Source: Streptomyces sp. TRM70350 (lineage in GTDB: Bacteria; Actinomycetota; Actinomycetes; Streptomycetales; Streptomycetaceae). From it: a stretch of 64,000 nt of DNA. Positions 9,569-16,872 of the stretch are shown one piece after another (within the stretch, counting starts at the first letter, position 1; each line of letters opens with the position of its first letter). The translations under genes and the position numbers were made by a program. The stretch spans positions 310,001 through 374,000 of the forward strand of contig NZ_JAHUXH010000001.1 in assembly GCF_019219825.1 (NCBI RefSeq), given 5' to 3'. The notes beneath the pieces were generated by a model. That model saw nothing but the letters and a program-made list of their open reading frames with translations. It did no database searches and was not told the DNA's origin.

Positions 9569-10528
9569 ATGGCGCAGCGAACCGTTCTGGTCGTGCTCTT
9601 CGACGGCGTGCAGAGCCTCGACGTCTCCGGCCCGGTGGAGGTCTTCGCCGGGGCCGAGACGTACACCCCGGGGACGTACCGCATCCGTACGGCCTCCCTG
9701 GACGGCGGTCCCGTCCGCAGCTCCAGCGGGCTGACCCTCGTACCGGACGAGGCCCTCGCCGACGCACCCGACCCGCACACCCTCCTGGTCCCCGGTGGCA
9801 GGGGCACCCGCCGGCCGGACCCCCGCCTGACCGACTGGCTGCGGGAGCACGGGCCGCGTGCCCCGCGCCTGGTCTCCGTGTGCACCGGGTCGCTGCTGCT
9901 CGCCGAGGCGGGCCTGCTGGACGGCCGCCGCGCGACGACCCACTGGATGTTCTGCGACAAGCTCGCCCGCGACCACCCGGCCGTGGCGGTCGACCCCGAC
10001 CCGATCTATGTGCGCGACGGACACATCGCCACGTCCGCCGGTGTCACCTCCGGCATCGACCTCGCCCTCGCCCTGGTCGAGGACGACCTGGGGCGGGAGG
10101 TCGCCCTCACCATCGCCCGCCACCTCGTGGTCTTCCTGCGCCGGCCCGGAAACCAGGCCCAGTTCAGTGCGCAGCTCGCCGCCCAGACGGCCTTCCGCGA
10201 GCCGCTGCGCGAGGTCCAGCGGTGGATCACCGAGCACCCAGCCGACGACCTGACCGTCGAGTCGCTCGCCGCCCGCGCGCGGCTCTCCCCACGCCACTTC
10301 GCCCGCGCCTTCCGGGCCGAGACCGGCATGACCCCCGGCCGCTACGTCGACCGGGTCCGCCTCGAACACGCCCGCCGTCTCCTGGAGGACACGGGCGACG
10401 GAATCGAGGAGATCTCCCGCGCCAGCGGCTACGGCACGCCCGAGGCCATGCGCCGCGCCTTCGTCAACGCGCTGGGCACACCCCCGGCCGATTACCGGCG
10501 CCGCTTCCGTCCGGCTCCCACCCCTTGA
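9569..10528 (+). CDS. GlxA-type transcriptional regulator (DJ-1/PfpI domain plus AraC HTH)
   Basis: The 319-aa protein joins an N-terminal DJ-1/PfpI (class I glutamine amidotransferase-like) domain, residues about 5-170, to a C-terminal AraC/XylS DNA-binding domain. The first domain has the nucleophile-elbow cysteine in LVSVCTGSLLLAEAGLL and the STSAGVTSGIDLALALVE-like end of the fold (TSAGVTSGIDLALALVED). The second shows LAARARLSPRHFARAFRAE and EEISRASGYGTPEAMRRAF. Such regulators usually control a neighbouring gene. Here the stand-alone DJ-1/PfpI gene starts 11 bp downstream and is likely co-transcribed. ATG 9569 was chosen because the much longer frame upstream is an antisense shadow of tex. 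Confidence 0.9.
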   Translation: MAQRTVLVVLFDGVQSLDVSGPVEVFAGAETYTPGTYRIRTASLDGGPVRSSSGLTLVPDEALADAPDPHTLLVPGGRGTRRPDPRLTDWLREHGPRAPRLVSVCTGSLLLAEAGLLDGRRATTHWMFCDKLARDHPAVAVDPDPIYVRDGHIATSAGVTSGIDLALALVEDDLGREVALTIARHLVVFLRRPGNQAQFSAQLAAQTAFREPLREVQRWITEHPADDLTVESLAARARLSPRHFARAFRAETGMTPGRYVDRVRLEHARRLLEDTGDGIEEISRASGYGTPEAMRRAFVNALGTPPADYRRRFRPAPTP

Positions 10529-10539
10529 AGGGACAACCG

Positions 10540-11169
10540 ATGCAGATCGCCATCGTCCTCTACGACGGCTTCACCGCTCTGGACGCCGTGGGCCCCTACG
10601 AGACCCTCGGCCGCCTCCCGGACGCCGAGACCGTCTTCGTGGCCGAACGCACCGGCCCCGTCCGCACCGACACCGGCAACCTCGCGCTCACCGCCGACCG
10701 AACCCTGGCCGACGTGCCGAGTCCCGACATCGTGGTGGTCCCGGGCGGCCCCGACCAGGCCCCGCAGCTGGCGAACGACACCCTGCTGGACTGGCTGCGC
10801 ACCGCAGACGCCGGCACCACCTGGACGACGTCCGTGTGCACCGGCTCCCTGATCCTGGCCGCCGCCGGACTCCTCCGGGGACGCCGGGCGACCTCCCACT
10901 GGCTCACCCTGGAGCAGCTGAAGCCCTTCGGGGCCGAACCCACGGGAGAGCGGGTCGTCCTCGACGGAAAGTACGTCACCGCCGCCGGGGTCTCCTCCGG
11001 CATCGACATGGGCCTCACGCTGCTCGGCAGGATCGCCGGCGACACACACGCCCAGGCCGTCCAGCTGATGACCGAGTACGACCCGCAGCCGCCCTACGAC
11101 GCCGGGTCGCCGCAGAAGGCTCCCGCGCACCTCGTGGAGATGTTCCGCGCCCAGGCCGCCTCAGCCTGA
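10540..11169 (+). CDS. DJ-1/PfpI family protein
   Basis: This 209-aa protein is a single DJ-1/PfpI domain related to isonitrile hydratase-like and ThiJ-like enzymes. It shows IVLYDGFTALDAVGPYETL at the start, the cysteine elbow TTSVCTGSLILAAAGLL, and GKYVTAAGVSSGIDMGL. It is clearly similar over its length to the first domain of the upstream GlxA-type regulator, suggesting that the pair arose from one domain. ATG 10540 follows GAAGGGA at a good distance and lies 11 bp after the regulator's stop, so the two form an operon. The substrate is unknown. The 3' end overlaps the convergent crotonase gene by 9 bp. Confidence 0.88.
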   Translation: MQIAIVLYDGFTALDAVGPYETLGRLPDAETVFVAERTGPVRTDTGNLALTADRTLADVPSPDIVVVPGGPDQAPQLANDTLLDWLRTADAGTTWTTSVCTGSLILAAAGLLRGRRATSHWLTLEQLKPFGAEPTGERVVLDGKYVTAAGVSSGIDMGLTLLGRIAGDTHAQAVQLMTEYDPQPPYDAGSPQKAPAHLVEMFRAQAASA

Positions 11170-11910
11170 CGCGGTCCAGGTGAAGCGCGGCTGCCGCCGC
11201 TCCAGGAACGCGGCGACGCCCTCCGCGGTGTCGCCGCCGTCGCGCATCTGCTCGGCCCAGTACGCGTCCCGGTCGGTGTGCCCGTCGGCGAACTCCTTCG
11301 CCGCGGCCTGCGTCAGCTGCGAGCGGCACACCAGCACCCGGGTGAACTCGGCGACCCGCTTGTCCAGTTCGCCCGCGGGCAGCACCTCGTCGACCAGCCC
11401 GGTGCGCAACGCCCGGTCGGTGCCGATCAACTCGCCGGAGAACAGCAGGTACTTGGCCGCGGCCGGACCCACCAGCGACACCAGCCGCCGGGTCGCGGAG
11501 GCCGGATACACGATCCCGAGCTTCGCCGGTGTCACCCCGAACAGCGCGCCCTCCTCCGCGAACCGCAGATCACAGGCCGCCGCGAGCTGCGCCCCGCCGC
11601 CCACGCAGTGCCCCCGGACCGCCGCCAGCGTCGGTTTCGGGAACGCGGCGAGCGCCTCCTCCGCCCGTACGGCCAGCCCCTGCGCCTCGGCGGGCGAGGC
11701 CCGCAGCGTGGAGATGTCGGCGCCCGCGCAGAACGTGCCGCCCTCACCCGTCAGCACCAGGGCCCGTACCCCGGGATCGGCCGCCAGGGCGTCCAGCAGC
11801 GGGGGCAGCGCCCGCCACATCGCGGCCGTCATGGCGTTGCGCTTCGCCGGATGGGCGATGACGACGGTGGCCACCGAGTCGGCGACGCGGTGCAGCAGCT
11901 GGGGCTCCAT
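11161..11910 (-). CDS. Crotonase-fold protein (enoyl-CoA hydratase/isomerase family) lacking both usual catalytic Glu residues
   Basis: The 249-aa protein has the crotonase fold: N-terminal strand pair, oxyanion-hole segment GGTFCAGADIS, second oxyanion strand VRGHCVGGGAQLAAACDLRFA, and the LGIVYPASATRRL helix. Aligned by eye with the hydratase GGGCELA and FGQPEILLG segments, the first catalytic glutamate is replaced by Gln (GGGAQLA) and the second position is not Glu either (FGVTPAKLG). Hydratase activity is therefore doubtful, and other crotonase chemistries are possible. The start is ATG 11910. It is a single gene, divergent from the DUF308 protein at 11980. Confidence 0.87.
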   Translation of the reverse strand: MEPQLLHRVADSVATVVIAHPAKRNAMTAAMWRALPPLLDALAADPGVRALVLTGEGGTFCAGADISTLRASPAEAQGLAVRAEEALAAFPKPTLAAVRGHCVGGGAQLAAACDLRFAEEGALFGVTPAKLGIVYPASATRRLVSLVGPAAAKYLLFSGELIGTDRALRTGLVDEVLPAGELDKRVAEFTRVLVCRSQLTQAAAKEFADGHTDRDAYWAEQMRDGGDTAEGVAAFLERRQPRFTWTASG

Positions 11911-11979
11911 GCGCGGGATGCTAGCCGCACCGCCCGCTCCGTACGATCGACGAGAGGCCCCGTGAGAGGAGGCGGCCCG

Positions 11980-12600
11980 ATGGCCGGACCCGCGAAGGAC
12001 GAGAAGGCGAAACTGCGACGCGGCTTTGCCCGGCTGGTCGCGCTGGGCGTGCTGCTGGTGGTCGCCGGTCTCGTCGGGCTCGTCTACACGGGCGTCGCCA
12101 CGCTGACGTCCATGCTGTTGTTCGGCTGGCTGCTGCTGATCGGCGGCGTGGTAGGCCTGCTGCACGCCATCGAGGGGCGCGGCAGCAACTTCTTCTGGCT
12201 CGCGGTGATCGTCGCGGCCCTGAACATCGCGGCGGGTGTCGTGATCCTGAGGAGCCCCGACGCGGCCGCCGACGCCCTGGCCATGTTCGCCGCCCTGCTC
12301 TTCCTGACCGCCGGGCTCTTCCGTCTGGTCGGCAGCCTGGTGGTGCGCGGCACGCAGTTCGGCTGGACCCTGCTGCTGGGCGCCTTCGACCTGCTGCTGG
12401 GCATCCTGGTGCTGGGCTCCTGGCCGAGCAGCAGCCAGTACGTCATCGGCACGTTCTTCTCGCTGGCGCTGCTCTTCGACGGCCTCGGCCTGATCGCCAC
12501 CGGCTTCGGCGGGCGCCGGATCGTCGGCATGGTCGAGGACGCCACGGGAGTCGGCGACGCCGCGAACGGGGACGCCTCGAAACCCGTACAAGCCGAATAG
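11980..12600 (+). CDS. HdeD/DUF308 family membrane protein
   Basis: The 206-aa protein has six hydrophobic segments arranged as three hairpins (for example LVALGVLLVVAGLVGLVY, SMLLFGWLLLIGGVVGLL and AMFAALLFLTAGLFRLV). This is the DUF308 repeat pattern of HdeD-like inner-membrane proteins. HdeD has been linked to acid resistance in E. coli, but no role is established in actinobacteria. The N-terminus is cytosolic and basic, and the C-terminus is a short polar tail (DATGVGDAANGDASKPVQAE). The start ATG 11980 has a strong AGAGGAGG ribosome site. It is monocistronic, with a divergent neighbour upstream. Confidence 0.85.
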   Translation: MAGPAKDEKAKLRRGFARLVALGVLLVVAGLVGLVYTGVATLTSMLLFGWLLLIGGVVGLLHAIEGRGSNFFWLAVIVAALNIAAGVVILRSPDAAADALAMFAALLFLTAGLFRLVGSLVVRGTQFGWTLLLGAFDLLLGILVLGSWPSSSQYVIGTFFSLALLFDGLGLIATGFGGRRIVGMVEDATGVGDAANGDASKPVQAE

Positions 12601-12775
12601 TTCGCAAAGTCGGCATCGGCGGGACAGGATGCAGTCCCACACCTGACCGTGTCATACGCCAACGGTCAGAAGCGCTCGATAATCGCTGACTTGTGTTCAG
12701 CTCTCCGGCAGGGAGCGGCGCGTTACCAACACTCGACGTGTGGTGACAACCGAGCACAAGGGTGGCGACCTGACG

Positions 12776-13285
12776 ATGGACGACCACGGGCGCGGGCCCG
12801 CCCCACGCCCCGAAGGCGGCACAGACGCACCCGTCGTGCCGAGCACGCGCGCTCCACTGCCGTACGAGGGCGTATGGCGGTTCACCGCCCCCGCCGTCGA
12901 CGCCTCGGTCCCGCAGGCCCGGCACGCCGTACGGGATCTGCTCCTGCGTCAGCGGGTACCGGTCACGGACGACGTGGTCCAGGGACTGCTGCTGATCGTC
13001 TCGGAGCTGGTCACGAACGCCGTGCGGCACGCGGCGGTGCTCTCGCCGATGCTCGCCGTGGAGGTCGCCGTCGGCGCCGAGTGGGTGCGGGTGTCCGTGG
13101 AGGACAACCACCCCTACCGCCCGACCGCCCTGGAGACCGACCACGGCCGGACCGGCGGCCGGGGACTGCTGCTGGTGCGGGAGATCACCCGGGAGGCCGG
13201 CGGGGTGTGCGATGTCGAGCACACGACGAGCGGCGGCAAGGTGATCTGGGCCGCCCTGCCGCTCAACCCCGCCCGGCTGCCCTGA
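12776..13285 (+). CDS. ATP-binding regulatory protein (anti-sigma/RsbW-like HATPase)
   Basis: The protein is a lone HATPase_c domain of the anti-sigma-factor type abundant in Streptomyces, where such proteins bind or phosphorylate regulatory partners. Visible boxes are LLIVSELVTNAVRHA (N box), VSVEDNHPYRPT in place of the usual D-x-G box, and GGRGLLLVREI (G box), then SGGKVIWAALPL. The start is uncertain: ATG 12776 (169 aa) has AGGGTGG upstream and is preferred, while a GTG at 12740 would add 12 residues. No partner gene is adjacent. An AT-rich GATAAT at 12678-12683 may be part of its promoter, but no good -35 is visible. Confidence 0.83.
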   Translation: MDDHGRGPAPRPEGGTDAPVVPSTRAPLPYEGVWRFTAPAVDASVPQARHAVRDLLLRQRVPVTDDVVQGLLLIVSELVTNAVRHAAVLSPMLAVEVAVGAEWVRVSVEDNHPYRPTALETDHGRTGGRGLLLVREITREAGGVCDVEHTTSGGKVIWAALPLNPARLP

Positions 13286-13288
13286 GGC

Positions 13289-13882
13289 TCACCAGCCCTC
13301 GGACGGACCGGTCAGCTCCCTGATCGCGGGACGGGCCGCGTCCAGCACCGTCATGAACCACGCCGAGAAGATGTCCTTGGCGTGCCGCTCCGCCAGCTCG
13401 TCCGGGGTGACGAACGCCGTCGCGTGCACCTCCTGCGGGTCCGGCCCGAGCGGGGCCTGCACCAGTCCGACGAAGAGGTGGTTGTACTCCTGCTCCACCA
13501 GGCCCGAGACGGGGTCCGGGTGGTTGTAGCGCACGGTGCCCGCCTCGGCGAGCAGCGAGGGGGAGACGCCGAGTTCCTCGTGCGTCCGCCGGGCCGCCGC
13601 CGCGAACGGGGCCTCGCCCGGGTAGGGGTGGCCGCAGCAGGTGTTGGACCACACACCGGGGGAGTGGTACTTGCCCAGCGCCCGCTGCTGGAGCAGCAGC
13701 CGGCCGTATTCGTCGAACAGGAAGACCGAGAACGCCCGGTGCAGCTGACCCGGTGGCTGGTGGGCGGCGAGCTTCTCAGCCGTGCCGATCGTCACGCCGT
13801 TCTCGTCGACCAGTTCCAGCATGATCGCTTCCGCGGTGCCGTTCGACGAGCTGTGCGTCGCGGTGGCAGGTGTGATCGGCAT
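13289..13882 (-). CDS. idi: Type I isopentenyl-diphosphate delta-isomerase
   Basis: The 197-aa Nudix-fold enzyme interconverts isopentenyl and dimethylallyl diphosphate, balancing the C5 units for isoprenoid synthesis such as the hopanoids encoded further along. The catalytic cysteine is in WSNTCCGHPYPGE, the Nudix-derived helix in RRTHEELGVSP, and the metal/Glu motif in LVEQEYNHLFVG. ATG 13882 has AAGGA at six bases and gives the length usual for actinobacterial Idi, while an in-frame ATG two codons upstream sits inside the ribosome site. It converges on the anti-sigma-like gene with 3 bp between stops. Confidence 0.95.
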   Translation of the reverse strand: MPITPATATHSSSNGTAEAIMLELVDENGVTIGTAEKLAAHQPPGQLHRAFSVFLFDEYGRLLLQQRALGKYHSPGVWSNTCCGHPYPGEAPFAAAARRTHEELGVSPSLLAEAGTVRYNHPDPVSGLVEQEYNHLFVGLVQAPLGPDPQEVHATAFVTPDELAERHAKDIFSAWFMTVLDAARPAIRELTGPSEGW

Positions 13883-14087
13883 ACCCATCCTTCGCCTCGT
13901 TCCTCGCGCCCCAGTCTGCCGTACGAATCCGGCACTCCCGGCACTTCCCGGCGCGTCGGCACCGGAAGAGGGGCCCGGTAGGTGATCGTGCCCGGCACGC
14001 ACAGCCGGGAACCGTCCGGCACGGGCTGTGCGGGAAAGGACGGGGGCGCGCGCGGCACCGTTGCGCTCCGGGGCGCCAAGCCGGTCA

Positions 14088-14510
14088 CACGCGGCCTCGA
14101 CACGCGCCGCGTCGGCCCTCAGAAACCCTGCCCGGCGTCGGCACCTGCCGGTTTCGTGCGAGCCGTGTCGGCCCTCAACGCTCGCGCCCGGTGTGGGGGC
14201 TCGCCGGTTTCTCGCGCGCCGCGCAAGCCCTCGGCGGTCATGCCGCCCTTGGGCACGCCGGTTTTCTGCGCGGCACCCCGGCTTTCAGTGGTCGTGCCCG
14301 GCCGCGGCGTCCGCTGCATCCTTGCGCGCCGCGTCGGCCCTGAAGTGGTCGTTCCGGCCCGGCGCCAGCGGCCCCGTCGCACGCGACGCCAGCTTTCAAT
14401 GGTCGTGCCCGGCCGCGGCGTCCGCCGCATCCGGCCTGCCGTAACAGCCTCAAGCGATCGTGCCCCGCCACGGCGTCGACGGCGGTCCGTCGCGTGCCAT
14501 GTGGTGCCCT
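14088..14510. repeat. Degenerate tandem repeat array, about 7 units of about 56 bp
   Basis: The 627-bp region between idi and the CDF gene contains an imperfect repeat of roughly 54-66 bp. Two units are nearly identical: GGTCGTGCCCGGCCGCGGCG begins at 14290 and again at 14401. Other units share the phrases CCGGTTTCTGCGCG, CGCGTCGGCCCTCAA and GGTCGTGCC with more drift. The array runs into the last codons of the CDF gene at 14510. A minus-strand frame (14119-14541) can be read across it with repeated RTPRPGTTTES, but this overlaps the CDF gene and follows the repeat period, so I regard it as non-coding. From 13883 to 14087 I see only the idi leader and no gene. Confidence 0.75.
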
Positions 14511-15448
14511 CAGTGGCACAGGCCCGCCTCGTGCTCCGCATGCCCGCCCGGCTCCAGCTGGAAGGTGCAGTGCTCCACGTCGAAGTGGTCGCCCAGGCAG
14601 CCCTGGAGCTCGTGGAGCATCTTCTCGTGCCCTGTCGCGTTCAGGACGTCGGAGCGGACGACGACGTGCGCGGACAGCACCGGCATACCCGAGGTGATCG
14701 TCCAGACGTGCAGGTCATGGACGTCCTCCACGCCGTCGAGCGCCAGCATGTGGGCACGCACCTCCGCCATGTTCACGCCCTTGGGCGCCGACTCCAGCAG
14801 CACGTCCAGCGTCTCGCGCAGCAGTTTCAGCGTGCGCGGCACGATCATCAGGCCGATGACCAGCGAGGCGATCGGGTCGGCGGCCTGCCAGCCGGTGGTG
14901 AGGATCACCACCGCCGAGACCAGCACCGCCACCGAGCCCAGCGCGTCGGCGGCGACCTCCAGGAAGGCGCCGCGCACGTTCAGGCTCTCCTTCTGGCCGC
15001 GCATCAGCAGCGTGAGCGAGACCATGTTGGCGGCCAGACCGATCAGAGCGAACACCATGGTCAGCCCGCCCTCGGTGTCGGCCGGCGTGACGAACCGCTG
15101 GATCGCCTCGTACAACACATAGCCGCCGACCCCGAGCAGCAGCAGACAGTTGGCGAGCGCGGCGAGGATCTCGGCGCGCGCGTACCCGAAGGTGCGGTTC
15201 GCGCTGGCCGGGAGGTTGGCGAAGTGGATCGCGAGCAGCGCCATGCCGAGACCGAGCGCGTCGGTCGCCATGTGCGCGGCGTCCGCGATCATGGCGAGGG
15301 AGTCGGCGAGCACACCGCCGACGATCTCGACCACCATGACGGTGAGCGTGATGGACAGCGCGATCCGCAGTCTGCCGCGGTACGCCGCGGCCGCCGTACC
15401 GGTGACCGGCGCGCCGTGCGCATGCCCGTGATCATGCCCAGCCCCCAT
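14510..15448 (-). CDS. Cation diffusion facilitator (CDF) heavy-metal exporter
   Basis: The 312-aa protein has six transmembrane segments and a cytoplasmic C-terminal domain, typical of CDF proton antiporters that export Zn, Cd or Co. The N-terminus is histidine-rich (GHDHGHAHG). The first metal-site helix carries ADSLAMIADAAHMATDALG (the H-x3-D pair) and the second AFLEVAADALGS, where Asp is kept but the preceding partner differs. The C-terminal domain (EVRAHMLALDGVEDVHDLHVW, then GHEKMLHELQ) is the metallochaperone-like fold, and the protein ends in H-rich GGHAEHEAGLCH. The start is ATG 15448 behind AGGAGG. A G-tract site upstream may be a metal-responsive operator. Confidence 0.92.
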   Translation of the reverse strand: MGAGHDHGHAHGAPVTGTAAAAYRGRLRIALSITLTVMVVEIVGGVLADSLAMIADAAHMATDALGLGMALLAIHFANLPASANRTFGYARAEILAALANCLLLLGVGGYVLYEAIQRFVTPADTEGGLTMVFALIGLAANMVSLTLLMRGQKESLNVRGAFLEVAADALGSVAVLVSAVVILTTGWQAADPIASLVIGLMIVPRTLKLLRETLDVLLESAPKGVNMAEVRAHMLALDGVEDVHDLHVWTITSGMPVLSAHVVVRSDVLNATGHEKMLHELQGCLGDHFDVEHCTFQLEPGGHAEHEAGLCH

Positions 15449-15490
15449 GAAAAGCCGCCTCCTGTTGATCGGGTCCGGACCTCAGTGAAC

Positions 15491-15508
15491 TACGGGTGGG
15501 GGGTATCC
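15491..15508 (-). promoter_or_regulatory. Possible CsoR/RcnR-type operator upstream of the CDF gene
   Basis: Read on the minus strand the site is GGATACCCCCCACCCGTA, about 45 bp ahead of the CDF start. A C6 tract flanked by TA and followed by GTA resembles operators of the CsoR/RcnR family of metal-sensing repressors. The match is partial and not palindromic, and no csoR-like gene is in the window. I infer only that this is where metal control of the exporter could act. Confidence 0.3.
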
Positions 15509-15538
15509 GGCAACGCGGCACTGAACACCGTTGTCATG

Positions 15539-15575
15539 TGCCCTGACCTGCGGAAATGAAGCGCAGGTCAGGGCA
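15539..15575 (-). terminator. Strong hairpin downstream of galE
   Basis: A perfect 14-bp inverted repeat (TGCCCTGACCTGCG at 15539-15552 and its complement at 15562-15575) encloses a 9-base loop. It lies 20 bp after the galE stop on the minus strand and ahead of the CDF promoter. It is most simply the galE transcription terminator. There is no long T-tract, as is common in Streptomyces. Confidence 0.75.
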
Positions 15576-15595
15576 TCGGGGCAATCACCGGCCGA

Positions 15596-16567
15596 TCACC
15601 GGCCGTGGTGCAGCAGCCACCCCCGCCACGCCGACTCGACCATCTCGCGCACCCCCCGCCGGGCCGTCCAGCCCAGCTCCTCGGCGGCCCGAGCGGCCGA
15701 GGCGACGGCGCGCGGCGCGTCCCCGGGGCGGCGCGCCTCGACGACGGCGGGGCGGGTGTCGCCGGTCACCTCACCGATCAGCGTGACCAGCTCACGCACC
15801 GAGACGCCCTCGCCGCGGCCGATGTTCACGGTCAGATCGCCCGACGCGTCCGGGGCGGACAGCCGCCGGGCCGCCGCGAGGTGCGCCTCGGCGAGGTCGG
15901 CGACATGGATGTAGTCGCGAATGCAGGTGCCGTCCGGCGTCGGGTAGTCGGCGCCGAAGATCCGGGGGGCCTCGTCGCGGGTCAGCCGGTCGAAGACCAT
16001 GGGGACCACGTTGAACACGCCGGTGTCGGCCAGCTCCGGCGCGGCCGTGCCCGCCACGTTGAAGTAGCGCAGGCACACCGTGGCGACGCCGTGCGCCCGG
16101 CCCGCCGCGCGCACCAGCCACTCACCGGCGAGTTTGGTCTCGCCGTACGGGCTCATCGGGGCGCACGGCGTGTCCTCCGTGATGAGTTCCACATCGGGGT
16201 TGCCGTAGACGGCCGCGGAGGAGGAGAAGAGGAAGCGCCTGATCCCGGCCCCGGCGACCGCGTCCAGCAGCGCCGCGAGACCGCCGACGTTCTCCTCGTA
16301 GTACCGGGTCGGCTGCTCGACGGACTCGCCGACCTGCTTGCGCGCCGCGAGATGCACCACGCCCGTCACCGCATGCTCGGCGAACAGCCGCTTCAGCAGT
16401 TCGCCGTCCCCGGCCGACCCCCGCACCAGGGGTACGTCCGCCGGGAGCCGCGCGGGCACCCCGGCCGAGAGGTCGTCCAGCGCCACGACGCGCTCCCCGG
16501 CCTCGGCCATGACCCGCGCCACATGCGCCCCGATGTATCCGGCACCGCCGGTGATCAGCCATGTCAT
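15596..16567 (-). CDS. galE: UDP-glucose 4-epimerase
   Basis: The 323-aa extended short-chain dehydrogenase interconverts UDP-glucose and UDP-galactose (or the HexNAc forms). It shows the NAD-binding motif GGAGYIGAHVA, the SSSAAVYGNP strand with catalytic Ser, and the YGETK active site (Y-x3-K). The GalE-typical segment CLRYFNVAGTAAPE and the late block GTCIRDYIHVADLAEAH follow. The start is ATG 16567, whereas the longer frame upstream has no family sequence. The gene is divergent from the glycopolymer operon that starts at 16873. It probably supplies a UDP-sugar for that polymer, though it may serve galactose metabolism, for which a GH36 alpha-galactosidase is also present. Confidence 0.93.
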   Translation of the reverse strand: MTWLITGGAGYIGAHVARVMAEAGERVVALDDLSAGVPARLPADVPLVRGSAGDGELLKRLFAEHAVTGVVHLAARKQVGESVEQPTRYYEENVGGLAALLDAVAGAGIRRFLFSSSAAVYGNPDVELITEDTPCAPMSPYGETKLAGEWLVRAAGRAHGVATVCLRYFNVAGTAAPELADTGVFNVVPMVFDRLTRDEAPRIFGADYPTPDGTCIRDYIHVADLAEAHLAAARRLSAPDASGDLTVNIGRGEGVSVRELVTLIGEVTGDTRPAVVEARRPGDAPRAVASAARAAEELGWTARRGVREMVESAWRGWLLHHGR

Positions 16568-16872
16568 GGTGGCCCACCCTAATCCCGGCGGGCCCCGGGG
16601 CCGACCCAGTCCTGAGTCCCGTATGCCGCGATTGCCCGCATCGGAAAGTGTGATTTTGTACGTCGGCCCCGGCATCCCCGATGATGATCACCGCGGAGGC
16701 CCCGGCAGACCGTGTGGAACCGGACTGTGAACGGCCGGTGAACACGAACTTCCTGACATCCGATAGCCTCTGCCGACATGCCGCCCGCCGGGTGCAGCCC
16801 GCCTGCTCCACGGGGCGCCCCACCATGCACACGACCGGCGCGGAAACGTCGGCCCCCAGGGAGTGAGTTCGG
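16568..16872. other. Divergent intergenic region between galE and the envelope-polymer operon
   Basis: This 305-bp stretch should carry promoters for both directions. A possible -10 hexamer TAGCCT is at 16764-16769, with TGAACA 19 bases upstream, which is a weak match. A 61-codon frame (16681-16866) overlaps it and ends just before the operon's TTG start. It has no recognisable features and I do not call it. A repeat-free AGGGAG at about 16857 is the likely ribosome site of the next gene. Confidence 0.35.

Noticed and set aside
14088..14510. Possible CRISPR array
   Set aside because: Units are not separated into constant repeats and unique spacers of set length, and no cas genes are present.
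14119..14541. Minus-strand frame with RTPRPGTT repeats after the CDF gene
   Set aside because: It starts inside the CDF gene in another frame and its repeats mirror the DNA array.
16681..16866. 61-codon frame before the envelope-polymer operon
   Set aside because: It covers the expected promoter and has no recognisable feature or clear ribosome site.
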